A DNA stretch of 64,000 nucleotides from CAYSRJ01 sp964521865 (GCA_964521865.1 CAZFTJ010000022.1:1-64000), one strand, 5' to 3'. Shown: positions 11,609 to 21,029, counted from the first letter of the stretch. Notes: generated from the sequence alone by a model not told the origin. Made by a program: numbers and translations.

Positions 11609-13473
11609 ACAGCAAAGGCTATAAGGTCTAAAAGCAGGTTCCACTAAAACAAGGATTGAAACAATGGAGTACCCTTACCGGCCGGAGAAAAGGTTGAGGT
11701 GTCTAAAAGCAGGTTCCACTAAAACAAGGATTGAAACCAGGATGTATCGGCTACACAGCTTATGTTGGATTAGGTCTAAAAGCAGGTTCCACTAAAACAA
11801 GGATTGAAACATAGCTATCGGAGGCGTTGTGGCTATTGCCGCTCTTTTGTCTAAAAGCAGGTTCCACTAAAACAAGGATTGAAACCCAAAAAATACAATC
11901 AGGGAACGGAAAAAGACCTGTCGTCTAAAAGCAGGTTCCACTAAAACAAGGATTGAAACTAGCCGATCTTGCAATCCGTGAGATATGGAGAATTCGGTCT
12001 AAAATCAGGTTCCACTAAAACAAGGATTGAAACTTCAATTCAGCAGCAAATTGCTTTGTGAGCTGTACAGTCTAAAATCAGGTTCCACTAAAACAAGGAT
12101 TGAAACAGGAGGAAAAATTAAATGCTGAACAAGCGAAAACTTTGTCTAAAATCAGGTTCCACTAAAACAAGGATTGAAACCGATATCTTCGACTTGTAAT
12201 AATTTTTCCATTATAATGTCTAAAATCAGGTTCCACTAAAACAAGGATTGAAACATTATGACTGGTCATTCAATGTTACGTACAAGACCGTGTCTAAAAT
12301 CAGGTTCCACTAAAACAAGGATTGAAACCGGCTGAAGATTTCTCTACACGGCTTCAAAATAATATGTCTAAAATCAGGTTCCACTAAAACAAGGATTGAA
12401 ACAAATTTGACATGAGAAAATTATATGCGGATTCAACCGGTCTAAAATCAGGTTCCACTAAAACAAGGATTGAAACCTCTTACAGCGACCTCATTACTTC
12501 AATCCCTTGGTGTCTAAAATCAGGTTCCACTAAAACAAGGATTGAAACTTCATCGATGGTGATAGTGGATGGATGGGACCGAATCGTCTAAAATCAGGTT
12601 CCACTAAAACAAGGATTGAAACTCGTTGATTTCTGTGTCTGGATCAAGGAGTAAGAATTCGTCTAAAATCAGGTTCCACTAAAACAAGGATTGAAACTAA
12701 TTCAACATCAACAATTAGATAAATTGATTGATTTGTCTAAAATCAGGTTCCACTAAAACAAGGATTGAAACTACGATGAAGGAAAGCTGACGGATGAAAT
12801 AATTGATAAGTCTAAAATCAGGTTCCACTAAAACAAGGATTGAAACCTGGTCTGTTTCGCTCCCATCCTGACTCGTGTTTCTGTCTAAAATCAGGTTCCA
12901 CTAAAACAAGGATTGAAACCATATCCCCTGTCCACTTCTTTCCCGCAATCCTGACACGTCTAAAATCAGGTTCCACTAAAACAAGGATTGAAACTTTAAA
13001 ACCCATTTTTTCCATGGTTGGTAATAATCAAGTCTAAAAGCAGGTTCCACTAATACAAGGATTGAAACTAAACTCATTATTCATCACCTTGATTTTCTGT
13101 AACTGTCTAAAAGCAGGTTCCACTAAAACAAGGATTGAAACCCAATTCTGATAATATTATCATAGATAAATTTGGTACTTGTCTAAAAGCAGGTTCCACT
13201 AAAACAAGGATTGAAACCCGTATTTCTCAATGTAAGGTTTGCTGAGCTGGTACAGGTCTAAAAGCAGGTTCCACTAAAACAAGGATTGAAACCTCGATGT
13301 ATGAGTATCCCCGACCCGACGGTCGAGGTGTCTAAAAGCAGGTTCCATTAAAACAAGGATTGAAAGATTGCTGTCAAAATAGAAACCAGCATATTCATAT
13401 AATATAAAAGCTTTTAAGATGATCGTATCGCCCACGCGGGAAAACCCGAGAAAACGAAACGAGCTCTGTTTTT

Positions 13474-13502
13474 TTGAAAAATGGGCGGGCTTGTGCTATA
13501 CT
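13474..13502 (+). promoter_or_regulatory. Sigma-70 type promoter for the outer-membrane barrel gene
   Basis: TTGAAA at 13474-13479 and TATACT at 13497-13502 with a 17-bp spacer, 29 bp upstream of the chosen start. The array ends about 110 bp before it, so this promoter separates the chromosomal gene from array transcription. Confidence 0.75.
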
Positions 13503-13530
13503 AAAAGTGTATGTAAGCGCGGAGGTCTGT

Positions 13531-14856
13531 ATGATAAAAAAGATCGTATTTGTCTTAATTCTGTTTTTGGAAGCGGCGTTTCTTTTTGCCGGTGAGAATG
13601 AAGGTCAACAGGAGGGTAACGCCACCCCGGCTCAAAAGCCGAAGTTCGGGTTTGATATGAACATCGGTATAGGACTTTCCAGTTATGAGGACTCGAACGG
13701 TGATCAAATTGCGTTTCAGAAGTTCAGCTTCATCCCGGAATTCAGCTACGGGAAATGGGGTCTGGGGCTGAATTTTACCTTTGAGCTGGACGGAGATTTT
13801 CATCTGCGCGACCTGGACAACGACGGCAGGGCGGATACCTGGACGACATTCTCAGATTATATACACAAGCTCTATTATCTGAGGTACGGGTACAAGGGAG
13901 ATCCCTTATACGGCCGTATCGGGGCAATTACGAGCTACACGCTCGGACACGGGACAATCATGGAAGGATTCACGAACACTCTTTTCTACCCGCAGGTCCT
14001 CCAGCTGGGATTGAACCTCGACATTGACGGCAGAATCTTTGACTTTCCCGTTATCGGATTCGAAACCGTGGTCGATGATGTGCTGGATTGGGACATTATG
14101 GGTGTGCGGATGTTTGCGAGACCTCTATACATGCTTCAGACTCCGATTATAAAGGACTTGAAGCTCGGTGCGTCGCTTGTTGCGGATACAGACCCTCAGG
14201 AAGACCCGACATCTGAGGATTACGGACCTCCACACGATAATCCTTCAAGCGATACGGTTGTCGTGTACGGGTTTGACAGCGAGCTTCCCCTTTTCGACAG
14301 GGGCGATATGTCGCTTATAACCTATGCGGACTGGGCGAAAATCGGCGGTAAGGGAAACGGCACTGTTTTAGGAAGTACGTACAGGTATAACTGGTTCAAG
14401 CTTATTGCGCAGCTCAGGTTTCTCGGCAAAGAGTTCGTCGTGAACTACTTCGATCCCTATTATGAGAGGGACAGGGCGTTCAAATACGACAGTCTGGATG
14501 CCATCACGGATTTCTATATGGGATACCTCATTGGTACGGACATCGGGTTTTTCAATCTACTTTCGTTTTATTTTACATGGGATGACGGATTCAACGATGA
14601 GCCTGGACCGCGAATCCGTACCGGTATCATGACGCAGGAAAATGCGCTTCCGAAATTAGAAGCGGGAATCACATACGATAAAAAGGACGTCGATGATTTT
14701 GGTGATTTTTTCAATCTCAACGACAGCCTGTTTCAGCTGAAGGTCGGATACAAGGTGACCAAGTTTGCGAAGATCGTCTTCATTCAGGAAACACGGTTTA
14801 CACCGTCCGGTAAATCGACCGATCAGACTCTCGTTGAAACGCAATTTTCGTTCTAG
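13531..14856 (+). CDS. Predicted outer-membrane beta-barrel protein
   Basis: 441 residues from the ATG at 13531, chosen because GGAGG precedes it and because a longer in-frame start would fall inside the -35 box. A typical signal peptide (MIKKIVFVLILFLEAAFLFAG) is followed by a short polar linker. The rest is alternating aromatic/glycine strands (for example LYYLRYGYKGDPLYGRIG, then TSYTLGHG), ending in the aromatic LVETQFSF, a barrel-type C-terminus. The centre, with GDPLY, LGHG and the N-FYP segment, matches the C-terminal half of the next gene's product, so the two are paralogues. The function is unknown; a porin or a surface-exposed barrel is likely. Confidence 0.8.
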   Translation: MIKKIVFVLILFLEAAFLFAGENEGQQEGNATPAQKPKFGFDMNIGIGLSSYEDSNGDQIAFQKFSFIPEFSYGKWGLGLNFTFELDGDFHLRDLDNDGRADTWTTFSDYIHKLYYLRYGYKGDPLYGRIGAITSYTLGHGTIMEGFTNTLFYPQVLQLGLNLDIDGRIFDFPVIGFETVVDDVLDWDIMGVRMFARPLYMLQTPIIKDLKLGASLVADTDPQEDPTSEDYGPPHDNPSSDTVVVYGFDSELPLFDRGDMSLITYADWAKIGGKGNGTVLGSTYRYNWFKLIAQLRFLGKEFVVNYFDPYYERDRAFKYDSLDAITDFYMGYLIGTDIGFFNLLSFYFTWDDGFNDEPGPRIRTGIMTQENALPKLEAGITYDKKDVDDFGDFFNLNDSLFQLKVGYKVTKFAKIVFIQETRFTPSGKSTDQTLVETQFSF

Positions 14857-14988
14857 TACTTAAGCGATACAGCAGTGTCGCTGTAGTACCGGCTGTGCAG
14901 CAGGTTATATTTTTTTGCGGTATTTGGCGGTATAGGCCGTGTGCTGTTTTTAAAGCATCGGGCACAGATACGTAAAGGAGAAAGTCAT

Positions 14989-17082
14989 ATGCCGAATTTT
15001 CAACCGGTTCTCAAACGAATCATTGCTGTTCTGACAATAGCTGTTTTCTCCGGAGCTGCGGCAGCATTTGCCCAGGAGGAAGCCAACCTCCCGGAGGAGC
15101 CTGCGTATATATCCTATCTGGCTGGCAATGTGGATGTCGATACAACTCCGGATAATGAAAGGGAGGATTTTGAAATTGCAGAGCTCGAGATGGAGCTTCC
15201 CACCGGCACCATCATTCGAACAGGCAAAGAGGCCCTCTGCGAGATAACCCTTGCAGACGGCAGCACGGTCAAAATATCGAATTCTTCGGTGTTCAAACTC
15301 GATGAGCAGCTCTACAGTGCCGATTCGGGAAAGAAGAAGGGGCGTTTCAGCCTCATCTTCGGCCGGGTGAGAACAAAAGTGCAGAAGCTCTTGACTCCCG
15401 ATTCCATATTTGAGATCAAATCGGGGACGGCGCTTGCCGGTGTTCGAGGTACTTCATTCGGTATTCAGTACGACGGCGCTGTCGCGAAAGTGCTGACATT
15501 CGAGGGGGCCGTGACCCTGAGCAGCACTGAAAATGCCTTTGAGCCGCTCGTTATAGAACAGGGACAGATGAGTGCGGTTCTGTCTGACGGGCTTTCAGAG
15601 CCTGTTACCACGATTCCGGATGATGTCTTGAAGGACTGGCAGGGCGAGCTTGCTAAGTTTACCCCGGAAACCGCACAGGCTGAAACAACACAACCGGCAC
15701 CTGAACAGCCGAGACCTGCAGAGAAAAAGGGAAAGAAAGAGGGGGGTGAATCGAAGTTGCTCAGCCTGAATGCCTACATCGGTACGGTGACTATCGGAGA
15801 CCGCGTCTATGCCCGGTGGGTATTCACCCCGGAGCTGTCAGTCGGCAAACTTGGTGTGGGGCTTTTTCTGCCGGCGATCTTTTCTCCCGATGTAGGGCTG
15901 TTTGGTTTTGATGAGTGGGAAAATCATGACGAGTGGGATTTTACCGACCTCGAGGACGGTATACACGACCTGCTTATTAAGTTCTACTATATCCGCTGGG
16001 GACATCCGGGTGATCCGCTGTACATGAAAGTCGGTGGTATAGACGATTTCAATCTCGGTCATGGTTTTATCGTTGACAACTACACGAACATCCCCTATTT
16101 CCCTGAAGATCTTGCAACCGGGATGCAGCTCAATATCGACAGAAATAAATGGGGCCTCGAATCCATGATTTCCGATTTTTCACGGCTCAGACTCTACGGG
16201 GCGCGGGTATATGCCAGGCCGGCGGGGCAAAAATTTCCGCTCGCCTTTGGAATAAGCGCCGTTCATGACAGGCCGGTTCCGGCAGAGGCTGTCCGGCCGG
16301 TCGGGCCTTTCGGTGAAACGACGGCAAACACAGACCAGCTTCCCCATATCTTCGTATTCGGCGCCGACTCGGAACTGCCGGTTTTAAACCGTGATATGTT
16401 TGCCTTGAAGCTCTATGTGGATGCCGCCAGAATCGGGTATTTCTACAAAGAGCTTCCTCCTGCACTGCAGGCGACGGACTACGTAAAAGAGGGAGAAATC
16501 GAGTTTCTCAAGGGTCTCGGTACTGCTGCCGGTGTGACGGGAAGGATTACAAAGATTTTTCTCTATCGATTTGAATACAGGTACATCTTCGATTATTATG
16601 AACCGGGGCTCATAAACTCTCTATGGGAAAACCGGAGACTCAGCTATCAGCAGGACCTGCTTGATCTGATATTTGCCCAGAATGATCCTGGATACGTTAA
16701 CACGACATCGGCGGGATTCTATCTAAGCGGTGGAGTCAATCTTTTTCAAAAACTTGAGCTCGGCATCGGATATGAAAACTATGAAAAGAGTACCGGAATC
16801 GGCAGTGAAACAGTTCAAAAGGGGAGTGCTTATGTGAATGTAAAGCGCGGTCTCATACCAAAGGTATTCGGCAGCCTGTCCTACGATAGAAACGCACAGC
16901 TTGAAAACGTTTTTAACGACCTCTTTGACGAGAATACGGTTTTAAAGGCGGATGTGTACTATGAAATTGCCCCCGGATTTGCCTTTTCGGGCATCCTCAA
17001 AAGAACCTTCCGCTACGACGATGAGACCGGAAAGAATGAACCGGTCGATTCCGTCGGCATCAGTACTGTATTCATGTTTTGA
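14989..17082 (+). CDS. FecR-domain protein fused to an outer-membrane barrel
   Basis: 697 residues from the ATG at 14989, which has AAGGAG upstream; an earlier in-frame start lacks one. The signal peptide ends near AAAAFAQ. Residues about 35-220 form a FecR-like domain (PTGTIIRTGKEALCEITLADGS, then SGTALAGVRGTSFGI), a periplasmic beta module. A Pro/Glu/Lys-rich linker follows (about 225-255), then a barrel of about 440 residues matching the preceding gene's product (GHPGDPLYMKVGG, FNLGHGF, TNIPYFPED) and ending in VFMF. The FecR domain here is attached to a barrel and no FecI sigma factor is nearby, so it is probably a structural or peptidoglycan-facing module. That role is inference. Confidence 0.8.
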   Translation: MPNFQPVLKRIIAVLTIAVFSGAAAAFAQEEANLPEEPAYISYLAGNVDVDTTPDNEREDFEIAELEMELPTGTIIRTGKEALCEITLADGSTVKISNSSVFKLDEQLYSADSGKKKGRFSLIFGRVRTKVQKLLTPDSIFEIKSGTALAGVRGTSFGIQYDGAVAKVLTFEGAVTLSSTENAFEPLVIEQGQMSAVLSDGLSEPVTTIPDDVLKDWQGELAKFTPETAQAETTQPAPEQPRPAEKKGKKEGGESKLLSLNAYIGTVTIGDRVYARWVFTPELSVGKLGVGLFLPAIFSPDVGLFGFDEWENHDEWDFTDLEDGIHDLLIKFYYIRWGHPGDPLYMKVGGIDDFNLGHGFIVDNYTNIPYFPEDLATGMQLNIDRNKWGLESMISDFSRLRLYGARVYARPAGQKFPLAFGISAVHDRPVPAEAVRPVGPFGETTANTDQLPHIFVFGADSELPVLNRDMFALKLYVDAARIGYFYKELPPALQATDYVKEGEIEFLKGLGTAAGVTGRITKIFLYRFEYRYIFDYYEPGLINSLWENRRLSYQQDLLDLIFAQNDPGYVNTTSAGFYLSGGVNLFQKLELGIGYENYEKSTGIGSETVQKGSAYVNVKRGLIPKVFGSLSYDRNAQLENVFNDLFDENTVLKADVYYEIAPGFAFSGILKRTFRYDDETGKNEPVDSVGISTVFMF

Positions 17083-17090
17083 TAGTACCG

Positions 17091-17114
17091 CGGCCGGGCG
17101 GTATGGTCCGGCCG
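17091..17114 (+). terminator. GC-rich hairpin after the barrel genes
   Basis: CGGCCGG at 17091-17097 pairs perfectly with CCGGCCG at 17108-17114 around a 10-base loop, 9 bp after the stop. No T-run follows, so it is a possible 3-prime stabilising or rho-assisted end rather than a canonical intrinsic terminator. Confidence 0.4.
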
Positions 17115-17262
17115 ACATGTATGCGGGTAGTTTACCGCACCTGCCGTTCAGCCGGCTGCAGTACGGCTGAATAGATTCCCGCATTATAAAAAGAAGTTGA
17201 TCTTATTTTTCTGTACGTGTGGGGAACCGGGGTCGCGTATGCTTGGTGTTTTTCCGGAAAAT

Positions 17263-17649
17263 TTATTCTTCCATCGCAAGGACACGGGCTGCAATGTCGG
17301 GTATTTCGGCGATTGTCCTTTCTGATTTTACGATGTATCTAGACACACCGGCCTTTTTTGCTTCCTCTTCGATGATCCTGCCGCCCTGGCTCGAAACGAG
17401 GATTATGGGAATTTTTGAGTCTTTTGCGCGTGAAACGGATGCGAGATCCATACCTCTTCCATCTGATAAAAGCACATCCGCTATGATAAGGTGGGGTTTA
17501 AAACAAGCGATTGCGGAATACGCCTCGCCGATGCTCCCGGCGACATGCAGTACGTAACCGTATGGTGAAGTCTGCAGCACGCGTGCAAGAATCTCAGCAT
17601 GATCCACATCATCCTCGACAAGAAGAATTCTGGATGAATTTTCTTTCAT
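17263..17649 (-). CDS. Single-domain response regulator
   Basis: 128 residues from the ATG at 17649, chosen because AAGGAG lies 6 bp upstream. The whole protein is a CheY-like receiver: acidic pair in ILLVEDDVDH, phosphoacceptor Asp in IIADVLLSDG, the conserved hydroxyl residue in IILVSSQ and the Lys in RYIVKSE. There is no output domain, so it probably acts by protein contact or phosphorelay. It lies just downstream of glnA on the same strand, with 131 bp between. No histidine kinase is nearby. Confidence 0.85.
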   Translation of the reverse strand: MKENSSRILLVEDDVDHAEILARVLQTSPYGYVLHVAGSIGEAYSAIACFKPHLIIADVLLSDGRGMDLASVSRAKDSKIPIILVSSQGGRIIEEEAKKAGVSRYIVKSERTIAEIPDIAARVLAMEE

Positions 17650-17780
17650 CTGCTGCTCCTTGGGCCGCCTGTTGCGTGAAAAGAGAAGCTGCCCCTGTAC
17701 ATTGAGCATTATACAGCATAAAAAGGTCCTTCGCCAGAAAAAAAAACCGCACTGCTTCTCGAGCTTTAAAAAATGTGTAC

Positions 17781-19109
17781 TTACAATACCGGAAGGTAGG
17801 TTTTAACCTCGTACTCGCTGACATGTATCCGATAGTTGTCCCATTCGAGCTTTTTGTTTTCGATAAACTTTTCGAATATATGATCGCCGAGGGTCTCCCG
17901 TACCAGGGCGCTTCCCTCAGTAACGGTGATTGCTTCACCGAGACTGCCTGGAAGAGATGCAATACCTCGTTTCGACCTCTGCGCTTCACTCATGTGGAAT
18001 ATATCCTCTTCGACCGGGTCCGGGAGTGTCAGATCTTCCTCGATGCCCTTGAGGCCTGCGGCGAGCATAACGGAGAATGCAAGGTACGGGTTGCACGCCG
18101 GATCCGGACACCGGAATTCGGCGCGTGTGGCCTTTTCTTTGCCGATCTTGTACATCGGCACCCTGACGAGGGCCGACCTGTTTCTCTGCCCCCAGGAAAC
18201 ATATACCGGAGCTTCGTATCCCGGAACGAGTCTTTTGTAGGAGTTTACCCACTGGGCAACCACAAGACACAATTCGCGTGCGTATTTAAGAAGACCTGCG
18301 ATATATGATTTTGCCGTTTTTGAAAGGTGGTACCGATCCTTCGGGTCGAAGAATGCGTTTTTATTGCCCTTGAAGAGTGACTGATGGGTGTGCATGCCGC
18401 TCCCGTTTTCTCTGAACAGCGGTTTGGGCATGAATGATGCGTACACCCCGTGATTCATGGCGACCTCCTTGACGGTGAGACGGTACGTCATCGACTGATC
18501 GGCCATCTGCAGGGCATCGGTGTACTTCAGATCGATCTCGTGCTGGCTGGGCGCCACCTCGTGGTGGCTGAACTCAACGGCAATACCCATCTGCTGGAGC
18601 GCGAGTATGGTCTCGTTTCTCAGGTTGATCGCCACATCGGATGGTGTGAGTTCGAAGTATCCGCCTGAATCGAGCGGCTGTATTATTGTAGAGCTGTCTT
18701 TGAAATAAAAGTATTCGAGCTCCGGGCCCACATAGAAGGTGTACCCCAAATCACGGGCCTTTTTGAGGTTTTTTTTCAGCGCCCACCTGGGGTCCCCTGC
18801 ATAGGGTCTGCCGTGGGGGTCGAGAATATCGCAGAACATGAACGCCTCCACAGCGTTGTCGCTGCCTTTGAACGGGAGAATGGTGAATGTCGTCGGATCC
18901 GGTTTCGCCATCATATCACTCTCTTCGATACGCGCGTATCCCTCTATGGAAGAACCGTCAAAACCCATCCCCTCTTCGAGAGCTCCCTCCAACTCGTCAA
19001 TTGTAATGGCGAAACTTTTAAGAAACCCAAGAACATCGGTAAACCAGAGACGCACGAATTTGACGTCGTTTTCATTTACCATTTTCATGACATGCTCAAA
19101 ATCTTTCAT
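17781..19109 (-). CDS. glnA: Glutamine synthetase type I (alpha class)
   Basis: 442 residues. It catalyses ATP-dependent condensation of glutamate and ammonium, the main ammonium-assimilation step. Family signatures are present: MGFDGSSIEGY, the metal/ATP region PLFRENGSGMHTHQSL, and NSYKRLVPGYEAPV followed by RNRSALVRVP. The length and the C-terminal segment DIFHMSEAQRSKRGI resemble the Bacillus-type alpha class. The NLYDLPPEE-like adenylylation site of beta-class enzymes is absent, so control is probably by feedback or protein partners. It is last in a glnB-amtB-glnA run, 43 bp after amtB, with its own AGGAGG site. Confidence 0.95.
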   Translation of the reverse strand: MKDFEHVMKMVNENDVKFVRLWFTDVLGFLKSFAITIDELEGALEEGMGFDGSSIEGYARIEESDMMAKPDPTTFTILPFKGSDNAVEAFMFCDILDPHGRPYAGDPRWALKKNLKKARDLGYTFYVGPELEYFYFKDSSTIIQPLDSGGYFELTPSDVAINLRNETILALQQMGIAVEFSHHEVAPSQHEIDLKYTDALQMADQSMTYRLTVKEVAMNHGVYASFMPKPLFRENGSGMHTHQSLFKGNKNAFFDPKDRYHLSKTAKSYIAGLLKYARELCLVVAQWVNSYKRLVPGYEAPVYVSWGQRNRSALVRVPMYKIGKEKATRAEFRCPDPACNPYLAFSVMLAAGLKGIEEDLTLPDPVEEDIFHMSEAQRSKRGIASLPGSLGEAITVTEGSALVRETLGDHIFEKFIENKKLEWDNYRIHVSEYEVKTYLPVL

Positions 19110-19152
19110 CTACCTGCCTCCTGAAGTATTGTCTGTAAAGTTTATTCTCTTT

Positions 19153-20496
19153 TTATTCCGTTGCGAAAATCTGAAACCCGGAGTAGGATTCCAGGCCGTG
19201 CTCGCCGATATCGAGCCCCCTCAACTCTTCATCTCTGCCGACCCTGAGTCCGACCGTTACATCTATCAGCTTGAAGATAATACCCATCGATACGATTACA
19301 AAAAAAACGACGGTCAGCACGCCGAGAAGCTGTATGCCGATCTGGGCAGCCTGTCCGCTGTAAAACAGTCCGTCATATACAAGCCCGAGCGACTTCCGGC
19401 CGAACAGTCCGACGGAGAGTGTCCCCCAGATGCCGTTGAAGCCATGCACCGGAACTGCGCCGACCGGATCATCGATCTTAAGTTTGTCGAGAAAAACGAC
19501 GCCAAACACCACCAGAACACCGCCGACGGATCCAATGACAATTGCAGCCCACGGTTCAATATACGCACAGGGAGCGGTAACGGCGACAAGTCCTGCAAGG
19601 GCGCCGTTCATGGCCATGGAGAGGTCGGGTTTGCCGAACATAATCCAGACCGCAATCATGGAAAATATTCCCCCGAGAGCAGCTGCAATATTTGTATTGA
19701 TCGCTATCCTGGAGATGAGCTCTCCGTTTCCGACGCTCAGTGTGGAACCTGCATTGAATCCGAACCATCCGAACCAGAGAATAAAAACACCCAACGATGC
19801 GATGGGAATATTATGCCCTGCGATGGCGTTGGCCGTACCGTCAGGTTTATACTTGCCCAGACGAGGCCCTAAGAGCACGGTACCGACTAGTGCGGCAAAT
19901 CCGCCGACCGAGTGCACTACCGTCGAACCGGCAAAGTCGGCGAATCCCAGAGAGGAGAGCCACCCTCCGCCCCATATCCAGCGCCCGATCACCGGATAGA
20001 TAAACGATGATATGATAAAGGAATAGATCAAATAGGCAACAAACTTCATTCGTTCGGCCATACCCCCTGCCACAATCGTCGCCGAGGCACCGCAGAAAGC
20101 AACCTCAAACATCCAGAATGCGTAGAGCGGAACATCCGCTCGGGACCGCGCATTCAAAAGGAACCAGCCCTGTGACCGCAAAAAGCCATTTCCACGACCG
20201 AACATGATTGCGTATCCGAAAAGAAAAAAGCCGAGTGACGCCATACAGAAATCGAGGAAGTTTTTCGTGAGTATATTGCTTGCGTTTTTTGCACGGATGA
20301 AACCGGCTTCCACCATCCCGAACCCGGCCTGCATAAAAAAAACGAGAACGGCTGCAAAAAGGACCCACATCGTATCGAGCCCACGTACAGAAAAAGCCGG
20401 CGTTTCATCGGTTGAAGAAAAAAGGGGGCCCGTATACGAAAATATAAAAAGTAAAATCAGGATTCCCGTTGCAATCCACGTCTGTCTCTTTCGCAT
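19153..20496 (-). CDS. amtB: Ammonium transporter AmtB
   Basis: 447 residues with an N-terminal signal-like segment and about eleven membrane helices of the Amt/Rh family. The start of the mature protein (GLDTMWVLFAAVLVFFMQAGF, then VEAGFIRAKN) is characteristic. The twin pore histidines are visible in VVHSVGGFAALVG and in PVHGFNGIWG. It imports ammonium and normally docks with the PII protein encoded just upstream. The start is supported by AAGGAGC 8 bp before ATG. The 5-prime gap carries a sequence motif shared with two other gene starts in the window (see 20521-20560). Confidence 0.95.
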   Translation of the reverse strand: MRKRQTWIATGILILLFIFSYTGPLFSSTDETPAFSVRGLDTMWVLFAAVLVFFMQAGFGMVEAGFIRAKNASNILTKNFLDFCMASLGFFLFGYAIMFGRGNGFLRSQGWFLLNARSRADVPLYAFWMFEVAFCGASATIVAGGMAERMKFVAYLIYSFIISSFIYPVIGRWIWGGGWLSSLGFADFAGSTVVHSVGGFAALVGTVLLGPRLGKYKPDGTANAIAGHNIPIASLGVFILWFGWFGFNAGSTLSVGNGELISRIAINTNIAAALGGIFSMIAVWIMFGKPDLSMAMNGALAGLVAVTAPCAYIEPWAAIVIGSVGGVLVVFGVVFLDKLKIDDPVGAVPVHGFNGIWGTLSVGLFGRKSLGLVYDGLFYSGQAAQIGIQLLGVLTVVFFVIVSMGIIFKLIDVTVGLRVGRDEELRGLDIGEHGLESYSGFQIFATE

Positions 20497-20520
20497 GCTT
20501 CTGCTCCTTCTTCCATGTTT

Positions 20521-20560
20521 ATTCGAAGACTTTGCGTCCAGATAATGCAGCAGTGTCTGT
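20521..20560 (-). repeat. Shared 5-prime-UTR motif, copy upstream of amtB
   Basis: Read on the minus strand this contains CATTATCTGGACGCAAAGT, 25-64 bp before the amtB start. A similar block (about 28 of 37 positions by eye) lies at 44712-44752, at almost the same distance from the thioredoxin-like gene start. A shorter relative is at 23791-23820 before the ltaE-like gene. Confidence 0.5.
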
Positions 20561-20648
20561 AATTCATCTCATTATCATGCGCGGCGAGATTCCTTATCGA
20601 TATACACCCTGCAGTACGGAAGAAAATGGTCCGGCTTCAGGCCGTGCA

Positions 20649-20990
20649 TCAGCCGATTGCAACACTCCCTGTTTCACCGCTTCTAATCCGTATACATTCA
20701 TTAAGATCAAGTATGAATATTTTGCCATCGCCGATCTCACCGGTTCGCGATCCCCGTATGATGGCATCAATCGTTCTCTCCACGAATTTTTCATTTACCG
20801 CAATCTCAAGACGGACCTTTTTCAGAAGGTTGACTTCAATATCGACCCCCCTGTAGGATTCGTGAAACCCTTTCTGCTGACCGCAGCCCAGGGCATTGGT
20901 AGCCGATATTTTGAACACCTCTTCTCTGTAAAGCTCCTGTTTCACAGCGTTCAATTTGTGCGGTTGTATATAGGCAATGATGAGCTTCAT
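20649..20990 (-). CDS. glnB: Nitrogen regulatory PII protein
   Basis: 113 residues from the ATG at 20990, which follows GAGAGGTG with 6 bp spacing; a GTG three codons upstream falls inside that ribosome site. PII hallmarks are present: an N-terminal MKLIIAYIQPHKL, a T-loop (QQKGFHESYRG) that keeps the modifiable Tyr, the B-loop TGEIGDGKIF and the C-loop RIRSGETG. It senses 2-oxoglutarate, ATP/ADP and nitrogen status, and controls AmtB and probably NifA. It could equally be called glnK because amtB follows. A sigma-54 promoter lies immediately upstream. Confidence 0.93.
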   Translation of the reverse strand: MKLIIAYIQPHKLNAVKQELYREEVFKISATNALGCGQQKGFHESYRGVDIEVNLLKKVRLEIAVNEKFVERTIDAIIRGSRTGEIGDGKIFILDLNECIRIRSGETGSVAIG

Positions 20991-21013
20991 GATGTGCACC
21001 TCTCTATCTTTAA

Positions 21014-21029
21014 TGCAATATAAATGCCA
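21014..21029 (-). promoter_or_regulatory. Sigma-54 promoter of glnB-amtB-glnA
   Basis: On the minus strand TGGCATTTATATTGCA fits the TGGCAC-N5-TTGC consensus, with GG and GC at the required 10-bp spacing. The GC is about 25 bp from the glnB ATG, leaving a very short leader. The gene for a sigma-54 activator lies just upstream. I found no clear TGT-N10-ACA activator site in the 123 bp between the promoter and that gene. Confidence 0.8.

Larger units (their letters stand above)
2874..13366 (+). CRISPR. Very long CRISPR array, about 140 repeats of 37 bp
   Basis: The 37-bp repeat starts GTCTAAAAGCAGG and ends GGATTGAAAC; the ATTGAAAC end is typical of type I-A/B/D and III repeats. Spacers are mostly 34-40 bp, giving a period near 73 bp. 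By eye I count about 140 repeats, interrupted by two 100-N gaps at 4148-4247 and 11509-11608. The leader is on the left. The last repeat (13330-13366) is degenerate at two bases, a C-to-T change and a final C-to-G, as expected of the oldest unit. The repeat at 13032 has one A-to-T change. The repeat at 11087 and fourteen consecutive repeats from 11997 to 12994 carry T instead of G at repeat position 9. The array reads in the same direction as cas1-cas2-cas4. Confidence 0.99.

Noticed and set aside
2911..13015. Apparent open frames on both strands within the array, with repeated LKAGSTKTRIET or VSILVLVEPAFR segments
   Set aside because: They are translations of the 37-bp repeat and its complement; the period and the random spacer-derived segments show that they are not genes.
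13474..13530. Upstream extension of the barrel protein to a TTG at 13474
   Set aside because: That codon lies in the -35 box of the promoter; the ATG at 13531 has GGAGG and a clean signal peptide.
17775..20545. Several long plus-strand frames opposite glnA and amtB
   Set aside because: They are antisense shadows of two clearly recognised minus-strand genes in GC-richer sequence.
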